Part shown: positions 15,939 through 25,286 of the stretch, piece by piece
Layout: each line of letters begins with the position of its first letter
Numbering within the stretch: position 1 is the stretch's first letter
Source: Sulfuriferula sp.
Lineage (GTDB): Bacteria; Pseudomonadota; Gammaproteobacteria; Burkholderiales; Sulfuriferulaceae
DNA: 42,333 nucleotides
Direction of reading: 5' to 3'
Assembly: GCA_013140765.1 (NCBI GenBank)
Contig: JABFSE010000007.1
Coordinates: 1-42,333 of the forward strand
Notes under the pieces: model-generated
The model's database searches: none
Seen by the model: the letters and a program-made list of their open reading frames with translations, nothing else
Told to the model about the DNA's origin: nothing
Position numbers and translations under genes: made by a program

Positions 15939-18900
15939 CAGCACCACCTCCCGTCACTGCTTTTACTTCAGACAATAAGTTACCAAATTTACCATAATTC
16001 ACCTTAACCCCATCATCCAGATCCAGCTGGATACGCATGTCGGCGTAGTGGCGGAGTTTTTCGTCGTAGGCCAGCAGCTCGACGTGTTTTTTGCGCAGCC
16101 CTTCTATTTCCTTGTTGATCTTGTTGCGGGCGGCGGTTGAGGTGGCGGCTTCGGCATCCTTGGTCAACATCTCGATGCGTGACTGGATTTTGCTGGTGAG
16201 CGGCACGACGTATTCGCTGCGCATCCGCGCCAGGGTGCTTTCGTTGTAGCGGTGCAGATAGACCAGCGCCTGGAATGCGCCCTGTTTGCCGCTGCTGAAG
16301 AGCCAGTAGATGGGGCGCTTTTTGTAGGTTTGCAGGTGGTCTTTGTAGAACTTGTCGGCAATGTAGCGGCGGATGGTCTCGTCCAGGGTTTCGGAGCCTT
16401 TGGTACCCAGGCTCTCGGCCAGCCAGGCCATGTTTTTTTCCAACGTATCTGGCCCCCAGACAGCGCGCAGGAATTCACGGATGCGGCTGGGCGCATCATC
16501 TTCAAACCAAAGTTCGTCGGTGATGGGGACGATGCCGTCGGTATCTGCGGGGAAGGTGGTATAGCGGCCTGGCTCGAATCCGACGTTGCCCGCGTGGGCA
16601 TAGATCAGGCCGGGTTCGTCGAGGCTGTAGCGGCCCATCATGCAGCCGATGGCGTAGGAGATCAGGCGCTGGCAATCTTTTTCGCGGTCGGCACGGGCGA
16701 GGGTGATTTGGGATTCGGGGACTTCGGGGGAGAGTTCGTCTTGCAGGCCGTAGGCATTGATGAACGCGATGTTATTGCTCATTTCCAAGTTGACCATCTC
16801 GGAGATTCTTTTTTCGCTAACCTCTTTCCATTTGCTCCATGCTTTACTTAATGATGCCCAGCCAAGATATGGTGATGTCTTAAAACCCCAGGACGACTCA
16901 AAAGAATTCCAATCTAAGTCAGCAATCTCAATAGCTCGTTTAACCGAGTTTGCGACATCCGGTAAGGTTGCAACGGGAACCCTTCTAATGTCTCCAATCT
17001 GATAGTGCAGTGTCGGATTAAGAATGTTTAAGAAATACTGTGTTACTTTGGAGTTCAATAGGCCAAGCAACGCGTACTCGGGATTATCAAAAATAATTGA
17101 AGGCGATACATCATCGAACCAAATGTTGCCACTTTCGTAACGAAATGAAATATCTCCACTGGTCAATCCTGACCAGGCAAAACGCTCCTTACCAAAATAC
17201 TTTGCAGCACCAAGACCAGCGCCGTCAAATGCACATAGATCACGCCCCCCATCCTTCCAGTTCAACACATGTTCAACATTTCCATGCCACTTTCTCCGTG
17301 CTCCACCTTTGGAATACAAATTCCACCCTTTTTCCAAATGACTTACCTCGTGCCAAAATCTAATAAATCGAGCATTGTGGCCAGTAAATATGCCCTTGGT
17401 TACATTTGGAACGACTGACGCAAGAGCCGGGAAATTTTCAAAACTTGAAAACAACGCATCTCCAACCCAATAAGCGATTGGATTTCCAGGTATTTTCTTA
17501 AAGTCATCAGGTTTGGAAGTATGAAACCAATCAACACTGTTGTTCTGTATGGCTTCCAAAGTCCTCGGGGATTGATTCTCGTGACCCTTAAAGTCTGATA
17601 GCTTGATGTAGCTGCCCTTAAAGTTGGATATGTGACGCTGTCCGAATACAAATGCGCATACTGGGACGCACGCTGGCTCAAATGCGTTGTACTCAAGTTG
17701 AATGAGAGACTGAATAGTTGCACGATCAATTAACTGGGCACGTATAGCTTCATATGAAGCGATAAACATCCAAACAAATGGCGTGACGTATCCCATCTCC
17801 GCAGAGGGTTTACCAAAGAGATGCCCGCGCTCTATGAACATCGCAAATACATCTGACTTTGTATTCGGGAATTCTGATTTCGCAAAACTCTTCATCATCA
17901 GATTCATTCCACCACCACCCATATACGGCGGATTCGCCACCACCGCATCAAACTGCATCGCCAGCACTTGCGCCTGCTGCACCAGCGGCAGCAAATCATC
18001 CGCAGCCGCAGTGGCATACATATCCCCACTCTGCTTGACCAAGGCCAGCACTTCCGGCAACACCGCCAGATGCGTCTTGAGCGCATAGGGAATCTGAATC
18101 AGCGAACCAAAGGTTTTGGCGTGCTCAAAGCTGTCCACCAGCGCGATGATGGTAGCGCGCTGCACCTTGAACGGGGCCAGGTGGGTGGCAAGTTCGTCCA
18201 CGCTCAGGCCCTTGCTTTCTTGCAGGCTCAGCACATTGAGCTTGGGCGGCTGGAGGTTGCCAGCATCGTCCGAGGTGGTGAACAGGCGGCGGTCGTCGGC
18301 GCGGGCTTTCATCAGCAGGGCAAAACCGGCCATTTGTGCGGCGCGGTCGTCGATATCCAGACCAAAAAGGTTCTTTTCCAGAATCAGGCGCGGGATGGCT
18401 CTGGGCTGGTAGCCGCGCTCCAGGTAGATGGCCTTGAGCACGTCATAGGCCACCACCAGTATGTGGCCGCTGCCACAGGCCGGGTCCAGCACGGTAATCG
18501 ATTCGGGGTTGAGGGTGTCGCCATCTTCGCGCACGCGGCTCTGGATCAGGGCATCGAGCTGCGCTTGCACCTCGGGCGTTTGCTCGGCGGGGGTGATGTA
18601 GTACGGCCACTCTTTGGCCAAGGTGCTTTGCGGGTTGGCCATGAGCCAGAGGCGACCGACGCTGTTTTGCACCAGGTATTGCACGATCCAGTTGGGCGTG
18701 AAGAGCTGGGTGGCGGCGGGGATGTCCTCAGATTTGACGACCTTGCCAATCACTTCGTCCTTCTTCTCGCTGATATAGAACTGGTACAGCCAGCCGATGA
18801 TTTCGACCTCTTGCCAGTCTTCCTCGGGGATGGCTGCTACCAGCTTGGCGATGATGGAATCGGTGCGCAGCAGGTTGTCGGGCAGCAGCAGCTCGGTTTC

Positions 18901-19425
18901 GTCGTCGATGCGCTCAAACAGGAAGGGCATGGCGTTGCTGAGTGCGTTGCACTGGGCGACCAGCAGCATCTTGTAGAGCTCGCCGTCTTTGTTGCCCGCC
19001 AGTTTGAGTTCGACCGCCTTGGCTTTGTTGTAGCCCGGCAATTCCAGCTCGGTGGCGTGGTTGAGGATTTCTGGCATGCCGCCTTCGCGGTTGGAAAGCA
19101 CACGATGGCCGTGATCTAGGTAGTCGTGGATTTCCATGAAACGCAGCGCGGCGAAGCGGTTGAACCAGGTGTAGGCAACGGCTTCCATGGTCTGCGTGTA
19201 GCCGACCTGGTGGATGCGCTTGATGAGCTGTTCACGCTGGCCTTGCACCTTGGCAGGCCAAGGTTGACCGGCGATGATGACGACATCACCACTCTTCTCT
19301 GCCGGGGCGATTTCGAGGCTGCCGCCCTTATCGGACAAGCCGAGCTGGTTGGCGCGAGTGGTAATAGCGGCGATGAAGTCCTTGCGGGCTTGCGGGGCGT
19401 AGGATTTTAGTTTGGATTTGTTCAT
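15931..19425 (-). CDS. pglX: BREX-1 adenine-specific DNA methyltransferase PglX
   Basis: A 1164-residue N6-adenine methyltransferase that marks host DNA and defines the BREX recognition site. The helical N-terminal domain runs to about 300. The SAM-binding motif DPACGSGH is at 314-321 and the catalytic motif NPPY at 498-501. A target-recognition and C-terminal region follows, ending in the family tail LDLDDGVK-VNYGKFG. Base composition is patchy: a sample at 18481-18540 (methylase part) has 39 G+C of 60, whereas 17401-17460 (recognition part) has 25. This suggests the recognition domain was exchanged. It starts 5 bases after abiEii, with no clear Shine-Dalgarno, so it is probably coupled. The stop overlaps the ATPase start. 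Length is typical and the frame intact. Confidence 0.95.
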   Translation of the reverse strand: MNKSKLKSYAPQARKDFIAAITTRANQLGLSDKGGSLEIAPAEKSGDVVIIAGQPWPAKVQGQREQLIKRIHQVGYTQTMEAVAYTWFNRFAALRFMEIHDYLDHGHRVLSNREGGMPEILNHATELELPGYNKAKAVELKLAGNKDGELYKMLLVAQCNALSNAMPFLFERIDDETELLLPDNLLRTDSIIAKLVAAIPEEDWQEVEIIGWLYQFYISEKKDEVIGKVVKSEDIPAATQLFTPNWIVQYLVQNSVGRLWLMANPQSTLAKEWPYYITPAEQTPEVQAQLDALIQSRVREDGDTLNPESITVLDPACGSGHILVVAYDVLKAIYLERGYQPRAIPRLILEKNLFGLDIDDRAAQMAGFALLMKARADDRRLFTTSDDAGNLQPPKLNVLSLQESKGLSVDELATHLAPFKVQRATIIALVDSFEHAKTFGSLIQIPYALKTHLAVLPEVLALVKQSGDMYATAAADDLLPLVQQAQVLAMQFDAVVANPPYMGGGGMNLMMKSFAKSEFPNTKSDVFAMFIERGHLFGKPSAEMGYVTPFVWMFIASYEAIRAQLIDRATIQSLIQLEYNAFEPACVPVCAFVFGQRHISNFKGSYIKLSDFKGHENQSPRTLEAIQNNSVDWFHTSKPDDFKKIPGNPIAYWVGDALFSSFENFPALASVVPNVTKGIFTGHNARFIRFWHEVSHLEKGWNLYSKGGARRKWHGNVEHVLNWKDGGRDLCAFDGAGLGAAKYFGKERFAWSGLTSGDISFRYESGNIWFDDVSPSIIFDNPEYALLGLLNSKVTQYFLNILNPTLHYQIGDIRRVPVATLPDVANSVKRAIEIADLDWNSFESSWGFKTSPYLGWASLSKAWSKWKEVSEKRISEMVNLEMSNNIAFINAYGLQDELSPEVPESQITLARADREKDCQRLISYAIGCMMGRYSLDEPGLIYAHAGNVGFEPGRYTTFPADTDGIVPITDELWFEDDAPSRIREFLRAVWGPDTLEKNMAWLAESLGTKGSETLDETIRRYIADKFYKDHLQTYKKRPIYWLFSSGKQGAFQALVYLHRYNESTLARMRSEYVVPLTSKIQSRIEMLTKDAEAATSTAARNKINKEIEGLRKKHVELLAYDEKLRHYADMRIQLDLDDGVKVNYGKFGNLLSEVKAVTGGGADD

Positions 19426-19430
19426 TCTAG

Positions 19431-20381
19431 TTAGAGCTGGTCAATATGCTGGTGAATGCGAGCGAGGATGTCGCCAAACGGGATTTGACCGGTGTAATAC
19501 AGCGCGGCGGTTTCGCGATATTTGGATTCGTACAGCTTGCGCACTTTAGGATCGGAAAGCAGGAATGCTTCGTTACTGGTGATGTCCAAATTATCGCCGG
19601 AACGGAAGCGCTCTATTTTGCGGGCGTGATAAGTCGGGGTACCAATAAAGCTGAGCACTTCAGGACTATCGAGCAGGCAATACAGATCGTAATAATGGCG
19701 CATGAAGTTTTTCGGAAACTTATTGGCTTCCTGCTGCATACGAAATTTAGTCGAGACGGTTTGCAGCTTTTCCACAAAGGTATAAGCGGGACTGTAGCAA
19801 GCGACATCCACTGCCCGATTATCGATGATCGCGACTTTCGCTTTTAAGGCTACATCCAGCGCCCACGAGGAGATGGTGCAGGGGTTGTTTGGTGCAGTAT
19901 CGTCAAAGCCCACTTCCAGCAGGATGCCGTCTTTCACGCCATGCAACGCACGAGTCAGGATAGGATAATCAAGCAAGATGCCGCTGTTGCGATATTTGGC
20001 ATCGTCAAAGTCAGTGTCGCGAGAGACGGATATCAGCCCCGGAATTTTGATCTGCTTGGCCAACCAGTCAAAGAATTCACGGCGTGATGCTTGGTGAGCA
20101 GGTTTATCCTGATTTTTTCCTGTTTTAACGCCAAGCTCTGCGGGTGGCTCAAAGCGAATATCAATATCCTCTGAAAAACGATGGATAAGCTGGTAACCTT
20201 TTGATAACGATGTACCGCCTTTCAGCTCGAACTTCCAGCCCTGTTGTTGCAGCCCCCACAGGCAATGCATCAGCCAGTAATCTTTTTCAATCAGATTAGC
20301 TTCAATATTCAGTGCGTCTGCAATCTGTTCAAGGAGAACCAGGAAGCCTTCGTGTTCATGCAGAAAGCCGGGGGCTTTCAT
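19431..20381 (-). CDS. abiEii: AbiEii/AbiGii-family nucleotidyltransferase toxin
   Basis: A 316-residue DUF1814-type nucleotidyltransferase. The polymerase-beta-like core shows KGGTSLSKGY (GGTS at 55-58) and FSEDIDIRF, with the paired Asp at 72 and 74, the metal-binding set of the fold. The rest is helical. AbiEii-type toxins are nucleotidyltransferases that modify tRNA or other targets and are held in check by AbiEi. The ATG overlaps the stop of the antitoxin gene by four bases, as usual for AbiE pairs. It lies in the slot between brxC and pglX and is transcribed with them. Motifs are intact, so it is probably active. Confidence 0.9.
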   Translation of the reverse strand: MKAPGFLHEHEGFLVLLEQIADALNIEANLIEKDYWLMHCLWGLQQQGWKFELKGGTSLSKGYQLIHRFSEDIDIRFEPPAELGVKTGKNQDKPAHQASRREFFDWLAKQIKIPGLISVSRDTDFDDAKYRNSGILLDYPILTRALHGVKDGILLEVGFDDTAPNNPCTISSWALDVALKAKVAIIDNRAVDVACYSPAYTFVEKLQTVSTKFRMQQEANKFPKNFMRHYYDLYCLLDSPEVLSFIGTPTYHARKIERFRSGDNLDITSNEAFLLSDPKVRKLYESKYRETAALYYTGQIPFGDILARIHQHIDQL

Positions 20382-21010
20382 TTAACTTTCCCAGCTTGAG
20401 CTTCATTCAACTCAGTCAGCCAGATTTTCATCAGACGGCGAGTGGCTGCCGAGCCGTAATCCTGCAAAGCTTTTTGCAGTTTATTCGCATCAAACTGTGA
20501 CAGCTTGCGACGGACGATGGCAAATACATGCTCTTCATCTTCTGCCAGTTCATCAAAGTTGTTGAGCATATCCACTAACAGATACTCACTGCTCACTTGA
20601 TTGGGCAGCGGAAAGCGATGCTTAACGCGGAAATCGTATTCGCGATTACCCAGGAGGAATTTGCCATGACGCTTGTGGTTATAAACGATGGCTTTGTTAT
20701 AGAGCTGGGTAGTACCTAAGCGCAATGAGTTATAGACGCTGGGGTTGAAGCTGAGAAAATTTTTATCTTTCAGGAAAGCCGCCAACATTTCACTTTCAGC
20801 CGGTGGCGCATCACCAAAAACACTTTTTCTGGGCGCATAATAAAGCCCTTGTGCGGCCTTGGTCAGCCGTCCTGCTGCAACCAGTTGCTGCAACTCTCGA
20901 TCAACGCTCGTGGAATAAGGCACCAGATCCTCGCGGCGATACACCTTGCCAGCACGGAGATGTCGGGCTAGGGGCGTTGCTTTATTCGGCGAGGATGTGT
21001 GCGTTTTCAT
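20378..21010 (-). CDS. abiEi: AbiEi-like antitoxin (DUF6088-type, winged HTH)
   Basis: A 210-residue protein. An N-terminal winged-helix segment (about 15-60: LRAGKVYRREDLVPYSTS, then VDRELQQLVAAGRLTKAAQG, GLYYAPRKS) matches AbiEi/DUF6088 antitoxins that repress their own promoter. The C-terminal 130 residues would neutralise the toxin encoded by the next gene. The ATG at 21010 lies 62 bases after the brxC stop, the largest gap among the core genes of the locus, and AT-rich enough to hold a promoter of its own. A weak GAGAA lies upstream. Presence of both partners and intact frames suggest a working pair. Confidence 0.85.
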   Translation of the reverse strand: MKTHTSSPNKATPLARHLRAGKVYRREDLVPYSTSVDRELQQLVAAGRLTKAAQGLYYAPRKSVFGDAPPAESEMLAAFLKDKNFLSFNPSVYNSLRLGTTQLYNKAIVYNHKRHGKFLLGNREYDFRVKHRFPLPNQVSSEYLLVDMLNNFDELAEDEEHVFAIVRRKLSQFDANKLQKALQDYGSAATRRLMKIWLTELNEAQAGKVK

Positions 21011-21072
21011 GAATGTTTTCTCATTAAGGTTTCATGCATTATGATAACGCTTTATTATTGTTATTCATAGCA

Positions 21073-24000
21073 TTACTGTATCCTTACTTTCCCGCCCGCC
21101 TTGATCTCTGCCACGATCTTCTGCTTTAGCTTAGCAAGATATTCATCGACATCTGACTCTGTTTCCAGATAAGACTGCACGGCGACATCCGCAGCTCGCA
21201 CGACTTTGGTTGGCTTAACAGGTACAACAGGCTTGACTGTACCCGTCGTCAGCACGGTCGCTGAACTTCCAGGTTCACTTATTACAGGGACAGCTGGCTT
21301 GGCTGCCAACGCGATGTTATCCATGGCACTATCCAGCAAATCACCTGCTTGTTCCTTGAAATAACGAATCCTGGGTATGCTGGCAAGTGCGGCAACCGTT
21401 GCCTTGATTTGCTGCAATGGTAAAAGTGCTTTATTGCGTAGCACTGTATCGGCTTGAGCATCATCCAACGTTTTTTGCACTTCACTGATGCGATGATCAA
21501 TAGACAGCAGCGCAGACTCACGCTCATCGCCAGCAATACGATCATTCACCCCTGACACTGTTGCAATCAGGGTGTCAATGCGGCTGACCTGACCATAAGG
21601 CGCGGGGTTGTCACGAATGGATTCCAGTTCGCGCAATGCAGCGGCGGCTTGAGCATCCTTGAGCAGGACTCCCTGATTGTCAGAAAACGCAATCAGCGAA
21701 TCCAGCATCCTGCGCCAGGTGGCAATCTGGGTTTTATAGAAACTCAGTACATCATGGATGTCGTCGGTGGTATCAAGCCAGTCATCCTTGCCCGTCAACA
21801 GCGCTTCGATGAACTCAAACGAATCACGGATGGCAAGCTGCTTGGCGATACGATTTAATGCCTGATCCATGACTGCCTTACCGGGATAATATTTCATCGC
21901 GGCGGTATTAATGAAACCCTTCAATTCCGTTTGCCAATCCCTCAGATTGTCCCGGAAGTTAGCGACCAGGCCATCTTCGTCCTCCCGTGCCAGATTGGAG
22001 AACATAGCTTTGTGTAAATCTCTGGCCTGCCTAATGGCGCTTGCGTCCGCAGTCTTGCGCTTGAGGATAGAAACCTGCTTAAAGCGTGCAGACTTAGTCA
22101 GTGGATCAACCGCACTCTTGGGATCCAGGTCTGAGCCTTCCAGCACGAGCTTGATCTCGCCAGTCATGAACAGCCGGGCGATGAGCAGCACGATCTCGCC
22201 TTCTGGTTTCCAGCCCCATGGCACGCCAGTGAAACGATCAACAACATCCGCGAGCACTACACGATTCTGGCTGGCCGCAAGCTGGAGATATTCACGCATT
22301 TCATTGAGGGCGAGCGGATTACCCTCCTCCCCGCCTAGTTTGAGGCCATGTTGACCTATATCGTCAGCAGCAAGAACTGCTTTGATTTCTGCCAGGGGGT
22401 CAACTTGCCTTACCTTGAGATAAGGCAGCTTAGTGTAGGTATTGGAAATCAGGTAGTTGAGTAACTCATCCAGCAACGTGGTCGGGCTAGCTGCTTTGAT
22501 CTGGGGTTTCTGTCCAAGCACATAAAAGTCACCCGTAAGCATGAGGTTGCTCAGCTGTTCGACCAGACGGCTACGACGTTCACGGTTTTCAGCCTTGCGA
22601 TCTTCAAGGATACGTTTTATAGACGGGGTAGCTGAACTGCTGGCCTTGGGACTGACAATGTATTTCTCTATCTGCTGGTAAAGGGTGAGCTCGATGTCCA
22701 GCCGCTCCCCTTCAGCAATACGTATCAGTCCACGATCTGCACTGCGTAGTATGCACTTGGCTTCGTTCAAGCCTTCATAGTCGTCACCCAGCGGCGTGGC
22801 GACTTCCAGGGACAGCTGATGATTAGCCTGTTTCCAGGGTGCACCATCAAGCAGACGGTTAAATTCGTAATCTGCTTTGGTATCCTTATGGCGAACCTTG
22901 GTCTGACCACCCAAGATGTCGTCGTAGATCAATTCACACATCAGGCGAGATTTTTCAGCGGAAGATATTTCCACATGACCGATCTCGCGAGCCACGTCGC
23001 GTTCCTCATTGGTGAGAAAGAACCAGAGATCACCATTGCGATTGACCAGACGTTGGCGTTCCAGGCGAGTAAGGCTTTCCTGTATCTTACGTTTGAGTTC
23101 CAGCTTGTCGGCATCAATCTCATCAAGGAAGAGCGTGGCCAGATTATCGACGCTGGGTCGCACTATGTCCGGGATATAGCGGATCAAAAACAAGCCTTTC
23201 AGCAGCAGGATGTCATAGGCTTCCAATGCCGGGTTCTCTGGCGCATCTTCGATAGAGCGTTTGGCGGTGGTGTCAATGAAGCTTTCAATGGATGGATAAA
23301 AATCATACAGCGGTACCATGGCCTCGGTGCCACGGTCAGCGTTGCGTTTAGCCGCTGATTGAAATGCATCCAGCAGGGAACGTTCACCCTTGGACAGGTG
23401 CTGGCCAGTCGCACCCACATTGCGGATAGACTCGAAAATCTTCTGCAGGAGTTGGAACTGATAGGGTGCAAACGGGTAATAAGCTACGAATTCCGCCGCA
23501 TCTTTGTAACCACGCATGGAAACCGAATTACCGACAAAGGCGAGCTGGTTGTTAATGATGTCGCCCTTCAATGCGAAGCTATCACGTAATTCTATGTGTG
23601 CAGCTTCGGTCTTGGACAAAAGACGCACACCAATAACCTCATCTGTGTTGGAACTGGCTAACGACAGGCGAGTATGAAAGCGCCCCTGAATCTTGGAAAA
23701 GTCCTGTGACTTGGCTTTGTTAGCTTCGCCGATGGCAGCATCAATATCTGACTGGCTGGTGACGATGACCCAAGCTCGCCCTTGACAAAGCGTGCCCAAC
23801 TGCTCGGTGATAGTTTGCAGAGTGAGCATTAGCTGAGTGTTGTCACCGATGAATTGCCCCACTTCATCCACAAGGAAAATGATACGGTGTCCAGCTGGCT
23901 TGGTATTCAGGTATTCGCTAATCAGCTTGGCGAAGCTTTCAATATTGATGCGGTAGTCGTCGCGCGCTTTGTCAAACCAGCTGCTCGCTGATTCCTCCGT

Positions 24001-24681
24001 CATATTGAGGGACTTGGACAGGGCATAGACCACATCATCGCGCAGAAAATCGACAGCATCGCGCTCTTGTTCCCAGGTTGAACCGTTCTTGACCTGAAAT
24101 TCACGCTTGAAAGTTTCGTAAACGCCTTTGGTGGTAAGGTATCGCTCCATATTTGCGATGTGTGGAGCATCACCGGAATATCCCAGCTTCTCGTTAAATA
24201 CCCGCAGAAAGACCTGAAGAATCACATCCCGATCAGATTTGCTGTCCGCTTTGGCATCAATGTTAAAGAGAATGACATCAGAACTACCCTGAATGGCGCG
24301 CTGAACGTCGGCCAACAACATGGCATCCTTAATTTTTCGCTCATCAAAAAACTCTGATGCGCGTTTGTGTTGACCATCTGCTGGATTAATTGCTTCGATA
24401 TTCTCTAGCAAATAAGACAAGATTTTGATGAAATGGGATTTACCAGAACCAAAGAAGCCAGATACCCAAACGCCCATGCGGGAAGACAAGACAGGATCTT
24501 TTGGATTATCAGCGGCAGCCAAAAACGCATCGAAAAATCGACGGAAATATTCAGTGAGTTGCTTGGTCACCACGTACTCATCCAGCTCCTGCCAGATGCT
24601 CTCTGCATCGCGCTGGTCTGCCTTGATCACACCATTAATGGGGCGGTCGATGGGTTTAGTGAAAAGATCCCGGATTTTCAT
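21073..24681 (-). CDS. brxC: BREX system P-loop protein BrxC
   Basis: A 1202-residue ATPase, the largest core protein of BREX-1. Walker A GFFGSGKS is at 75-82 and Walker B IIFLVDEVGQF at about 267-277, within the N-terminal ATPase. The remaining 800 residues are mostly helical, with coiled-coil-like stretches near 1040-1110. It ends in a basic tail after a Pro/Val/Thr-rich linker (about 1120-1150). BrxC is needed for both methylation and phage blockage. The ATG at 24681 has AGGAAA upstream and follows brxB by 26 bases. Full length, no damage. Confidence 0.95.
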   Translation of the reverse strand: MKIRDLFTKPIDRPINGVIKADQRDAESIWQELDEYVVTKQLTEYFRRFFDAFLAAADNPKDPVLSSRMGVWVSGFFGSGKSHFIKILSYLLENIEAINPADGQHKRASEFFDERKIKDAMLLADVQRAIQGSSDVILFNIDAKADSKSDRDVILQVFLRVFNEKLGYSGDAPHIANMERYLTTKGVYETFKREFQVKNGSTWEQERDAVDFLRDDVVYALSKSLNMTEESASSWFDKARDDYRINIESFAKLISEYLNTKPAGHRIIFLVDEVGQFIGDNTQLMLTLQTITEQLGTLCQGRAWVIVTSQSDIDAAIGEANKAKSQDFSKIQGRFHTRLSLASSNTDEVIGVRLLSKTEAAHIELRDSFALKGDIINNQLAFVGNSVSMRGYKDAAEFVAYYPFAPYQFQLLQKIFESIRNVGATGQHLSKGERSLLDAFQSAAKRNADRGTEAMVPLYDFYPSIESFIDTTAKRSIEDAPENPALEAYDILLLKGLFLIRYIPDIVRPSVDNLATLFLDEIDADKLELKRKIQESLTRLERQRLVNRNGDLWFFLTNEERDVAREIGHVEISSAEKSRLMCELIYDDILGGQTKVRHKDTKADYEFNRLLDGAPWKQANHQLSLEVATPLGDDYEGLNEAKCILRSADRGLIRIAEGERLDIELTLYQQIEKYIVSPKASSSATPSIKRILEDRKAENRERRSRLVEQLSNLMLTGDFYVLGQKPQIKAASPTTLLDELLNYLISNTYTKLPYLKVRQVDPLAEIKAVLAADDIGQHGLKLGGEEGNPLALNEMREYLQLAASQNRVVLADVVDRFTGVPWGWKPEGEIVLLIARLFMTGEIKLVLEGSDLDPKSAVDPLTKSARFKQVSILKRKTADASAIRQARDLHKAMFSNLAREDEDGLVANFRDNLRDWQTELKGFINTAAMKYYPGKAVMDQALNRIAKQLAIRDSFEFIEALLTGKDDWLDTTDDIHDVLSFYKTQIATWRRMLDSLIAFSDNQGVLLKDAQAAAALRELESIRDNPAPYGQVSRIDTLIATVSGVNDRIAGDERESALLSIDHRISEVQKTLDDAQADTVLRNKALLPLQQIKATVAALASIPRIRYFKEQAGDLLDSAMDNIALAAKPAVPVISEPGSSATVLTTGTVKPVVPVKPTKVVRAADVAVQSYLETESDVDEYLAKLKQKIVAEIKAGGKVRIQ

Positions 24682-24707
24682 TGTGGTGTTTCCTATATTC
24701 TCTATTT

Positions 24708-25286
24708 TTAAGGGACGAGCTGGAAAGCGCGGTAATAATGATCTTCCGCAAGTTTGTTAAAGAGGCGCAGCGAATGGCCATCGTAACGACCCGGATACAG
24801 CATCAGCAAAGGCGTGTCCTGCATGATGGGATGCAGCGCCGACAACAATGTGTGGGTACGCAGCATAGGATAAACCGTGCCCACCCCCCACAGGATTAAG
24901 AGATCAAGGCTGGGTAAGTCAATCTGAGTTGCAAGCTTCTGAGCCAGTTTGTCTTCTTTCAACACGGAGCGAAGAGAAGCCAGCACAGCCGCATCCCCCT
25001 TGGTTTGTTGCATGTCTATGACTTTATCCAGCAACTTGCGCTCTTCCAGCTGGCCAATGACGAGGTCAAATAGGTTAACAGCTTCGACTTTGACTGGAGG
25101 TTGGCGCTTTGCCAGTGCAGGTATGATCACTTCTTGCAAGAAAGCGCGCATCTCCATTTCACGCTCTGGCGGATAATCGAAAATCCAGAAGCCAATTTCG
25201 CCACCATGACCACAGTTATTAAGGAGTTCAGGCGAGGTTAGTCGTGGCAGGATTTGATTGAGTCGTGCTTCGAAAGTTTGGCTCAT
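24708..25286 (-). CDS. brxB: BREX protein BrxB (DUF1788)
   Basis: A 192-residue DUF1788 protein, a core BREX component of unknown biochemistry. Typical stretches are GHGGEIGFWIFDYPPE (about 26-41), the Leu-rich LLILWGVGTVYPMLRTH (about 128-144) and the end LLMLYPGRYDGHSLRLF. Length is as expected. The ATG overlaps the brxA stop by four bases and brxC follows after 26 bases. Confidence 0.93.
   Translation of the reverse strand: MSQTFEARLNQILPRLTSPELLNNCGHGGEIGFWIFDYPPEREMEMRAFLQEVIIPALAKRQPPVKVEAVNLFDLVIGQLEERKLLDKVIDMQQTKGDAAVLASLRSVLKEDKLAQKLATQIDLPSLDLLILWGVGTVYPMLRTHTLLSALHPIMQDTPLLMLYPGRYDGHSLRLFNKLAEDHYYRAFQLVP

Noticed and set aside
16252-16851. A 199-codon plus-strand frame
   Set aside because: Shadow of the GC-rich C-terminal part of pglX.
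17968-19119. A 383-codon open frame on the plus strand
   Set aside because: It lies wholly antisense to the GC-rich methylase half of pglX; its composition is typical of a shadow frame and no family features are seen.
6091-19425. A classical Pgl (phage growth limitation, type 2 BREX) system
   Set aside because: The partners are brxA, brxB, brxC and brxL, the type 1 set; no pglW kinase or brxD was seen.
22819-23358. A 179-codon plus-strand frame
   Set aside because: Antisense to brxC, which has clear family motifs in its own frame.
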